Assembly: GCA_014359765.1 (NCBI GenBank)
Contig: JACIYT010000001.1
Coordinates: 62,001-126,000, forward strand
Source: Roseovarius sp.
GTDB taxonomy: Bacteria; Pseudomonadota; Alphaproteobacteria; Rhodobacterales; Rhodobacteraceae
Direction: 5' to 3'
DNA length: 64,000 nt
Of the stretch, positions 58,541 through 64,000 are shown piece by piece. Both the position numbers and the translations under genes were made by a program. Below the pieces are notes generated by a model that made no database searches, was not told where the DNA came from, and saw only the letters and a program-made list of their open reading frames with translations. Position 1 is the stretch's first letter. Each line of letters starts with the position of its first letter.

Positions 58541-58945
58541 TCATTCCCACCAGCGGTCGATGGCGGCGATGTCCCTGTCCGACCAGCCGAAGTGATGGGC
58601 GAATTCGTGCACCACCACATGCGCAATCAACGCATCGAGCGGGATATCGCCCCGGTCGCGCCATTCCGCGAGGATCGGCTCACGAAAGAGCCAGACCGTA
58701 TCGGGGCCGAGCGGCTGATCGAATTGCGATTTCTCGGTGAGCGGGATGCCCTCGTAAAGCCCGGTCAGCTCGAAGGGATCGTCGATCTCCATCTCGGCGA
58801 GGATATGCGCGGGTGGCCAGTCCTCGATCAGCAGCACCACGTCGGAGGCGGGCTTGCGAAAGGCAGGTGGCAGCGCGTCGATGGCGGTCAGCGCGAGGCG
58901 CTCGAACTCGGCGAGGGAAGGGGCGCGGGTATCCATGCGCGCCAT
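58541..58945 (-). CDS. Zincin-like metallopeptidase family protein (DUF1025 type)
   Basis: A 134-residue protein with the HExxH motif in HVVVHEFAHHFGWSD, followed by a distal Asp. The length and the acidic N-terminal domain match the small cytoplasmic metallopeptidase family often next to recombination or redox genes. Substrate unknown. Start could also be the Met at 58936. Confidence 0.82.
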   Translation of the reverse strand: MARMDTRAPSLAEFERLALTAIDALPPAFRKPASDVVLLIEDWPPAHILAEMEIDDPFELTGLYEGIPLTEKSQFDQPLGPDTVWLFREPILAEWRDRGDIPLDALIAHVVVHEFAHHFGWSDRDIAAIDRWWE

Positions 58946-58993
58946 ATGGGGCGGGGGGGCGGGATTGTAAATCCGCCCCCCCCCCGCGCGGCG

Positions 58994-59911
58994 TCAGAGC
59001 ATGAGCTGATAGCTCGCCGGAACGTAGCGGAATCCGTCGCCCGCCGCCTCGACATAGCCCAGGCCCGGCCAGGGCATGTGATAGCCGACAAAGGGGATGC
59101 GGTCTGCGGCGAGCATCCCGAGAATGCGGCGGCGCGTGGCGGCGGCGGTGGGTTTGTCCATGTCGAACAGCACCTCCCAGTCGGGATGGGCGAGCGACCA
59201 GACATAGTGATTGGCGAAATCGGCGGCGACCAGCAGCGACTTGCCGTCGCTCTCGATCACATAGGCGGTGTGGCCGGGGGTATGGCCGGGGGCGGCCATG
59301 GCGGTGATTCCCGCCGCGACACTTGTGCCGTCGCCGATCATCGTCGTCTGCTCTGCCAGCGGGCGCATGTTGCGCTCGAAGAGATCATTGCCCGCGCCGG
59401 CCCAATGGTCGAACTCGGCGCTCGCGGTGACGTAGCGGGCATTGGCGAAGGTGGGCGCGCCATCACGCATCAGCCCGCCGATATGATCGCCATGCATATG
59501 GGTGATCACCACCACATCCACCTGGTCGGGCGTATATCCGGCCTCATCGAGCGCGCCCACGATACCGTCGGGATTGAGCCCGGTGTCGAAGAGCACAAGC
59601 TCGGCCCCGGTATTGACCACGGTGGGGGTAAAGAAGAACTGCGCCTGATCGGTGGGCAGGTTGGCGGCCTGCGAGACGGCGGCGAACTCCTCCGCGCTCA
59701 CGTTGAGGCCGAAGATCGTGTGCGGATCGGGGCGCGGCGTGGTGGCGGCCAGAAGCGTCGTCACCTCGAACGCGCCGAGCGTGACGCGGTTGAACCGTGT
59801 GGTGCCGGTGCCCATCATCGGGGCGGCGGCGCGGGCGGGGGCCGCCGCAGCAAGCGGCAGGGCGGCGGTGGCGGCGATGAGGCCGCGGCGGGTGATCTGT
59901 CCTTGGGTCAT
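58994..59911 (-). CDS. Tat-exported MBL-fold hydrolase (lactonase/OPH-like)
   Basis: A 305-residue protein. A twin-arginine signal (ITRRGLIAATAALPLAAAAPARA) directs it to the periplasm. Metal ligands are in THMHGDHIGG, APGHTPGHTAY and AADFANHY, with a final His in VGYHMPWPG. It is closest in feel to the OPHC2/methyl parathion hydrolase-like branch, which also includes acyl-homoserine lactone lactonases. A role in quorum quenching or detoxification is possible. GAGGAG precedes the ATG at 59911. Confidence 0.85.
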   Translation of the reverse strand: MTQGQITRRGLIAATAALPLAAAAPARAAAPMMGTGTTRFNRVTLGAFEVTTLLAATTPRPDPHTIFGLNVSAEEFAAVSQAANLPTDQAQFFFTPTVVNTGAELVLFDTGLNPDGIVGALDEAGYTPDQVDVVVITHMHGDHIGGLMRDGAPTFANARYVTASAEFDHWAGAGNDLFERNMRPLAEQTTMIGDGTSVAAGITAMAAPGHTPGHTAYVIESDGKSLLVAADFANHYVWSLAHPDWEVLFDMDKPTAAATRRRILGMLAADRIPFVGYHMPWPGLGYVEAAGDGFRYVPASYQLML

Positions 59912-60032
59912 CGAAAACTCCTCGTTCGTTGACATGCGCGCGCGAGCCTGGCGCGGAAGTGACGCGCGGCGGTCACACTCACGGCAAGTTGATCGCGCTT
60001 GCCGGGGCCCGCCTGAGGGGTAACATGGCGCG

Positions 60033-61259
60033 ATGCTGAGCATTCTCAAGAACCGCGATTTCGCCCGCCTCTTCGCCGCGCAGGTGGTGGCGCTCCTGGG
60101 CACGGGGCTGTTGACCGTCGGCCTCGGCTTGCTGGCCTATGATCTGGCGGGGGCGCAGGCCGGGCTGGTGCTGGGCATCGCGTTCACCGTCAAGATGGTG
60201 GCCTATGTCTGCCTCTCGCCGGTGGCGCAGGCGCTGGTGCAGCGCAGCCCGCGCAAGGCGGTGCTGATCGGCGCGGACCTCCTGCGCGCGGGCGTGGCGC
60301 TCTGCCTGCCCTTCGTCACCGATCTGTGGCAGGTCTACACGCTCATCTTCGTGCTTCAGGCGGCCTCGGCCACGTTCACGCCCGCGTTTCAGGCGGTCAT
60401 TCCCGACATCCTGACCGATGAGGGCGATTATACCCGCGCGCTGTCGCTGTCGCGGCTGGCCTATGATCTGGAAAACCTGCTCAGTCCCGCGCTGGCGGGG
60501 GTGCTGCTGCTGGTGCTGAGCTATCACTGGCTGTTTCTCGGCACGGTCGCGGGGTTTCTGGTCTCGGGCTGGCTGGTCTGGCGGGCGACGGTGCCGCCGG
60601 TCGCGGGCGGCGCGGCGCGGCCCTTTCGCGAGCGGCTGACGCGCGGGGCGCGCATCTATCTGGCGACACCGCGGCTGCGGGGGCTCTTGGCGCTCAACCT
60701 TGCGGCATCGTCGGTGGGGGCCTTCGTGCTGGTCAACACCGTGGTGCTGGTGCGGGTGGATTACGGCGGGGGCGAGAGCGCGCTGGCGGTCGCCATGGCG
60801 GCCTTTGGCGCGGGGTCGATGGCGGCGGCGCTGATGCTGCCGCGCGCGCTGGAATGGACCGGCGACCGGCCGGTGATGCTGACAGGCGCGGGGGCGCTGG
60901 TGGTGCTGGCGCTGGGGCTGGGCGGCGCGCTCTGGGCCGGGCGGGGGCCGGGCTGGGAGGCGTTTCTCGGGCTCTGGGCGCTGATCGGCCTGGGCTATGC
61001 GGCGATCCTCACGCCGTCGGGGCGGCTCTTGCGGCGCTCGGCCGATGCCGCGGACCGGCCCGCGCTCTTTGCCGCGCAATTCGCGCTGAGCCATGCCTGC
61101 TGGCTGGTGAGCTATCCGATGGCGGGGGTGGCGGGGCGGTGGCTGGGGATGGGGCCGGCGCTGATGCTCGCGGGGCTGGTGGCGGGGCTCGGCCTGTGGG
61201 GGGCCTTGCGGCTCTGGCCCGGCGCCGGGCATCTTGTCCCGCATGGGGGCCAACCCTGA
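60033..61259 (+). CDS. MFS transporter
   Basis: A 408-residue protein with twelve hydrophobic segments. The N-terminus LKNRDFARLFAAQVVALLGTGL is typical of the MFS drug/siderophore-export-like group, and ALVQRSPRKAVLIGADLLRAG is the loop 2-3 motif. Substrate unknown. It is divergent from the MBL gene and 62 bases before gltX. Confidence 0.87.
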   Translation: MLSILKNRDFARLFAAQVVALLGTGLLTVGLGLLAYDLAGAQAGLVLGIAFTVKMVAYVCLSPVAQALVQRSPRKAVLIGADLLRAGVALCLPFVTDLWQVYTLIFVLQAASATFTPAFQAVIPDILTDEGDYTRALSLSRLAYDLENLLSPALAGVLLLVLSYHWLFLGTVAGFLVSGWLVWRATVPPVAGGAARPFRERLTRGARIYLATPRLRGLLALNLAASSVGAFVLVNTVVLVRVDYGGGESALAVAMAAFGAGSMAAALMLPRALEWTGDRPVMLTGAGALVVLALGLGGALWAGRGPGWEAFLGLWALIGLGYAAILTPSGRLLRRSADAADRPALFAAQFALSHACWLVSYPMAGVAGRWLGMGPALMLAGLVAGLGLWGALRLWPGAGHLVPHGGQP

Positions 61260-61321
61260 GCGCCATTCTGGACAAAAGCCCGCGCCTGTGACAAAGCCCC
61301 GCCCATTGTCAGGAGAGCCCC

Positions 61322-62647
61322 ATGACCACGACCCGCTTTGCCCCCTCGCCCACGGGATATATCCATGTCGGCAACCTGCGCACCGCGCTGATGAACTGGC
61401 TCATTGCGCGCAAGGCGGGCGGCACGTTCATCCTGCGCATCGACGATACCGACCCGGAACGCTCCAGGGAAGAGTATGTGGACGCGATCAAGGAGGATCT
61501 CGACTGGCTCGGCCTGCACTGGGACCGGGTGGAGCGGCAATCGCTGCGGCTTGAGCGTTACGGCGAGGCGGCGGAGCGGCTGCGGGGCATGGGACGCCTC
61601 TACGAGGCGTTCGAGACCCCGACGGAGCTGGATCTGAAGCGCAAGAAACAGCTCAACATGGGCCGCCCGCCGGTCTATGACCGCGCGGCGCTGGCGCTGT
61701 CGGAGGAGGAGCGCGCGCGGCTGCGCGCCGAGCGGGGCGCGGGCGTCTGGCGCTTCCTGCTCGATCATCAGCGCATTGAATGGCGCGACGGGATCCTCGG
61801 GCCGATCTCCATCGACGCGGCGAGCGTGTCGGACCCGGTGCTGATCCGCACCGACGGGCAGGTGCTCTATACCTTCGCCTCGGTGGTCGATGATATCGAG
61901 ATGGGCGTCACCGACATCGTGCGCGGTGCCGATCACGTCACCAACACCGCCACGCAGATCCAGATCATCGAGGCGCTGGGCGGCGTGGTGCCGCGCTTTG
62001 CCCATCATTCGCTGCTCACCGGGCCGCAGGGCGAGGCGCTCTCGAAGCGGCTCGGCGCGCTCTCCTTGCGCGACCTGCGCGCGCGCGGGGTGGAGCCGAT
62101 GGCGCTCCTGTCGCTGATGGCGCGGCTCGGATCAAGCGATCCGGTGGAGTTGCGCAGCGACATGGCGGAGCTGATCGAGGGGTTCGACATCGAACGCTTT
62201 GGCGCGGCACCGACGAAATTCGACGAGGCCGATCTCGTGCCGCTGAGCGCGCGCGTGCTCGCCGCGCGTCCCTTCGAGGCGGTGGCGGACACGATCCTGG
62301 CGCTCGGCGTGCCCGAGGAGATCGCCCCTGACTTCTGGGAGGCCACGCGCGAGAATATCACCACGCTGCACGATCTCGAGGGCTGGTGGCGGATTTTTCG
62401 CGACGGCGCCGAGCCGGTGATCGCGGATGAGGACCGGGCGTTTGTCGCCGAGGCGCTGGCGTTGCTGCCCGAGGGGCCGCATGACCGCGAGACCTGGGAC
62501 AAGTGGACCGCCGTCGTCAGGGAGGCCACCGGGCGCAAGGGCAAGGCGCTGTTCATGCCGCTGCGCAAGGCGCTGACCGGCCGGGCGCAGGGCCCGGACA
62601 TGGCGCGCGTCCTCCCCCTCCTCCAGGTGATCCGCGCGAAGGCATAG
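61322..62647 (+). CDS. gltX: Glutamate-tRNA ligase (short type)
   Basis: A 441-residue class I aminoacyl-tRNA synthetase. The HIGH-type motif is FAPSPTGYIHVGNLRTAL and the KMSKS-type motif is GEALSKRLGAL. Alphaproteobacteria often carry two GluRS genes with different tRNA specificity; this one, short and without an obvious zinc site, could be either. A hairpin and palindromes follow the stop. Confidence 0.93.
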   Translation: MTTTRFAPSPTGYIHVGNLRTALMNWLIARKAGGTFILRIDDTDPERSREEYVDAIKEDLDWLGLHWDRVERQSLRLERYGEAAERLRGMGRLYEAFETPTELDLKRKKQLNMGRPPVYDRAALALSEEERARLRAERGAGVWRFLLDHQRIEWRDGILGPISIDAASVSDPVLIRTDGQVLYTFASVVDDIEMGVTDIVRGADHVTNTATQIQIIEALGGVVPRFAHHSLLTGPQGEALSKRLGALSLRDLRARGVEPMALLSLMARLGSSDPVELRSDMAELIEGFDIERFGAAPTKFDEADLVPLSARVLAARPFEAVADTILALGVPEEIAPDFWEATRENITTLHDLEGWWRIFRDGAEPVIADEDRAFVAEALALLPEGPHDRETWDKWTAVVREATGRKGKALFMPLRKALTGRAQGPDMARVLPLLQVIRAKA

Positions 62648-62670
62648 CGCGCCCCGCACGGCCGGGCGCG

Positions 62671-62695
62671 GAAATTTTTCCTCCGAAAAAATTTC
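62671..62695 (+). terminator. AT-rich hairpin after gltX
   Basis: GAAATTTTT (62671-62679) pairs with AAAAATTTC (62687-62695) over a 7-base loop, 23 bases past the stop. The run of T in the 5' arm and of A in the 3' arm gives a weak terminator in this direction; on the opposite strand it would read A then T equally. Confidence 0.45.
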
Positions 62696-62696
62696 A

Positions 62697-62726
62697 CCCC
62701 GAGAAAATTCGCGAATTTTCTCGGGG
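62697..62726. repeat. 30-base perfect palindrome between gltX and the Rrf2 gene
   Basis: CCCCGAGAAAATTCG at 62697-62711 is followed directly by its exact reverse complement at 62712-62726. The AT-rich core inside GC-rich ends recalls repetitive GAAAATTTTC elements between genes in Rhodobacteraceae. It can act as a terminator stem or protein site. Confidence 0.6.
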
Positions 62727-62738
62727 TCGCGTGGCGTA

Positions 62739-62786
62739 AAATGCATTTCGGGCCGAGCTTTTCCTTCCTGACTTGACCTGCATCAA
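62739..62786 (+). promoter_or_regulatory. AAATGCATTT palindrome and Fnr/Dnr-type box upstream of the Rrf2 regulator
   Basis: AAATGCATTT (62739-62748) equals the half-site recognised by NsrR in enterobacteria. TTGAC-CTGC-ATCAA (62773-62786) fits the Fnr/Dnr/NnrR consensus TTGAY-N4-RTCAA. The box centre is 62 bases before the regulator start, a good place for activation. Together they suggest control by low oxygen or NO, perhaps with autoregulation. Confidence 0.6.
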
Positions 62787-62841
62787 GGCCCGTGCGCGCG
62801 ACTGGTCCAGAATTGACGGGTTTCCAGCGCGAGCGAGCCCC

Positions 62842-63294
62842 ATGCGGATCACCAAGAGAACCAATATCGCCATCCGGTTGCTGATGTTCTGCGCGATCAA
62901 CCGCGATCGGCTCGTGACCAAGTCCGAGATTGCCGAGCGCTGCAATGCCTCCGAGAGCCACCTGGCGCAGATCATCAACCGGCTGGGGCAGCTGGGATTT
63001 CTGCGCACGCAGCGCGGGCGCACCGGCGGCGTGACGCTGGGCCGGCCGATGGCCGATATCTCGGTGGGCGAGGTCTTCCGCAAGCTGGAGGAGAACGTGC
63101 CGGTGGCGGAATGTTTCGCCGATGTGGACAATACCTGTCCGCTGACCGCCGGCTGCCGGTTGCGCGCGGCGCTCTCGGATGCGGTCGAGGCGTTCTATGC
63201 GCGGCTCGACGATGTCACGCTCGATTCCCTGGTCTGCGAGAACGAGACGCTGGTCGCGCTCTTTTCCGCGCCGCCCTGCCTCAAACGGGCTTGA
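62842..63294 (+). CDS. nsrR: Rrf2 family regulator, NsrR-like
   Basis: A 150-residue winged-helix regulator. The recognition region SEIAERCNASESHLAQIINRLGQLGFLRTQRGRTGG is typical of Rrf2. Three Cys at positions 91, 99 and 105 (AECFADVDNTCPLTAGCRL) match the cluster ligands of NsrR, which loses repression when NO attacks its iron-sulfur cluster. NnrS, a nitrosative-stress protein, is encoded elsewhere in the window at 56976. The exact targets are unknown. Start at 62842 (MRITKRTN). Confidence 0.82.
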   Translation: MRITKRTNIAIRLLMFCAINRDRLVTKSEIAERCNASESHLAQIINRLGQLGFLRTQRGRTGGVTLGRPMADISVGEVFRKLEENVPVAECFADVDNTCPLTAGCRLRAALSDAVEAFYARLDDVTLDSLVCENETLVALFSAPPCLKRA

Positions 63295-63324
63295 TCACGG
63301 GCGCGGGGCATATTAGCGTCTGGA

Positions 63325-63481
63325 CCAATCGGACAGGGAGAACCGGCTGCGTGCCGGTGCCGAAGGAGCAACCGCCCCGGAAACTCTCAGGCGCAAGGAC
63401 CTGCCGGTCAAGACACTCTGGAGAGACCCCGCACGCGGGGCGCCGACGGGATAACGATCTCAGGCCAAGGGACAGAGGGGG
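63325..63481 (+). ncRNA. Tandem glycine riboswitch upstream of gcvT
   Basis: Two glycine aptamers in a row. The first has GGACAGGGAGA at 63331-63341, then GCCGAAGGAGCAACCGCC, AAACTCTCAGGC and AAGGACC. The second has CGCCGACGGGATAACG, ATCTCAGGCCAAGGGACAG at 63458-63476. These are the core blocks of the glycine riboswitch, and the position before glycine-cleavage genes is standard. Binding of glycine normally turns expression of gcv genes on. Confidence 0.93.
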
Positions 63482-63568
63482 CATCGTGGCGCGGGCCGTG
63501 CGGGCCTGTGCGGAATCGGTGCCGGTGCGATCGTGACACGGTCCGGCCCGGGGAATGGGGAGGGTCCG

Positions 63569-64000
63569 TTGACCGACTTGAACGTAACACCGCTCAATGC
63601 GCTGCACCGTGAGCTCGGGGCGAGAATGGTGCCCTTCGCGGGCTATGACATGCCGGTGCAATATCCCATGGGGGTGCTCAAGGAGCACCTGCATTGCCGC
63701 GAGAAGGCCGGGCTTTTCGATGTGAGCCATATGGGCCAGGTGATCCTGCGCGCGCCGGGCGGCTACCGCGCGGTGGCGCAGGCGATGGAGGCGCTCGTGC
63801 CGGTCGATCTGCTGGGGCTGGGCGAGGGGCGGCAGCGCTACGGGGTCTTCACGAATGAGGCGGGCGGCATCCTCGATGACCTGATGCTTGCCAATTACGG
63901 CGATCACATGTTCGTGGTGGTCAACGCCGCCTGCAAGTCCGGGGACATCGCGCATATGCGCGCGGGGCTGCCCGGTGTCACGGTCGAGGAGATCACCGAC
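63569..64000 (+). CDS. gcvT: Aminomethyltransferase (glycine cleavage T protein), 5' part
   Basis: The first 144 codons are present; the gene continues past the window. Segments ALHRELGARMVPFAGYDMPVQ, AGLFDVSHMGQV and GGILDDLMLANYGDHMFVVVNAACK are typical of GcvT, which transfers the aminomethyl carbon to tetrahydrofolate. The start is TTG at 63569, preceded by GGGGAGGG; an in-frame GTG at 63533 is the alternative. No ATG is suitably placed. It is controlled by the riboswitch just upstream. Confidence 0.92.
   Translation, partial: MTDLNVTPLNALHRELGARMVPFAGYDMPVQYPMGVLKEHLHCREKAGLFDVSHMGQVILRAPGGYRAVAQAMEALVPVDLLGLGEGRQRYGVFTNEAGGILDDLMLANYGDHMFVVVNAACKSGDIAHMRAGLPGVTVEEITD

Noticed and set aside
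58976..58985. Run of ten C that might allow phase variation
   Set aside because: It is between a stop codon and the next gene on the same strand, outside any coding frame or obvious promoter.
59501..59510. GGTGATCACC, another copy of the GTGATCAC core
   Set aside because: It lies inside the MBL-fold coding sequence near the metal-binding motif and has no partner site, so it is taken as coding coincidence.
63281..63955. Minus-strand frame opposite gcvT and the riboswitch
   Set aside because: It runs across the glycine riboswitch and the clear gcvT frame; it is a composition artefact.

Overview
The window is a chromosomal segment of a GC-rich alphaproteobacterium, most likely a Rhodobacteraceae (Rhodobacter/Roseobacter-type) species. 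The grounds are: ethylmalonyl-CoA-pathway genes (mesaconyl-CoA hydratase and a malyl-CoA thioesterase-type lyase) beside mdh-sucCDAB-lpd, an arrangement known from Rhodobacter sphaeroides; two complete TRAP transporters; a CobN-type cobaltochelatase subunit (CobT); short tightly packed operons with many ATGA/GTGA stop-start overlaps; and mostly C/G-ending codons. No rRNA, tRNA, CRISPR array, prophage or intact insertion sequence was found.

Layout. 1-960: the end of a class I glutamine amidotransferase and a Nudix hydrolase. 967-3618 (minus): mesaconyl-CoA hydratase, a DUF1737 protein, NnrU and malyl-CoA thioesterase. 3826-14430 (plus): mdh, sucC, sucD, sucA, sucB and lpd, with a small foreign-looking insert (brnT-brnA toxin-antitoxin, a low-GC membrane protein, a MAPEG protein) between sucB and lpd. 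14488-17194 (minus): pgeF, a MidA-type methyltransferase, lgt. 17291-21184 (plus): ubiK, then sdhCDAB. 21407-25645: a mannose-1-phosphate guanylyltransferase divergent from a large RTX protein. 25706-33578: transporter, uvrC, an SDR, a CaCA antiporter, a 56-residue zinc-ribbon membrane protein, an S49 peptidase and cobT. 33582-39258 (minus): a TRAP transporter operon with amidase, a 52-residue membrane protein and a 2-hydroxyacid dehydrogenase. 39397-47664: small stress/envelope genes, a beta-helix protein, cytochrome c, lolD, lolC/E and a UbiH-type hydroxylase. 48018-55606 (minus): a catabolic cluster with a second TRAP transporter, a CoA-transferase, two MaoC hydratases, a CitE-type lyase and an acyl-CoA dehydrogenase. 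55607-58540: an IS200-type remnant, 5-FCL and NnrS. 58541-64000: metallopeptidase, MBL-fold hydrolase, MFS protein, gltX, an NsrR-like Rrf2 regulator, a tandem glycine riboswitch and the start of gcvT.

How it works together. The first 21 kb encode most of the oxidative TCA cycle (2-oxoglutarate to oxaloacetate, lacking fumarase) together with C5-CoA steps of the ethylmalonyl-CoA pathway. The leaders of sucC and sdhC both carry the same pair of GTGATCAC palindromes about two helical turns apart, which suggests one regulator for 2-oxoglutarate/succinyl-CoA and succinate oxidation. The second TRAP cluster carries parts for taking up a dicarboxylate, making its CoA thioester, oxidising it, hydrating it and cleaving it. 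The best guess is a branched C5 acid such as itaconate, mesaconate or methylsuccinate, feeding acetyl-CoA plus pyruvate or propionyl-CoA plus glyoxylate into the central pathways. A perfect inverted repeat (GTTCGG-TAAT-CCGAAC) lies upstream of its first gene. The right end shows regulatory RNA (glycine riboswitch) and an Fnr/Dnr-type box before a putative NO-sensing regulator.

All assignments come from reading the sequence and recalling families; no database search was run.
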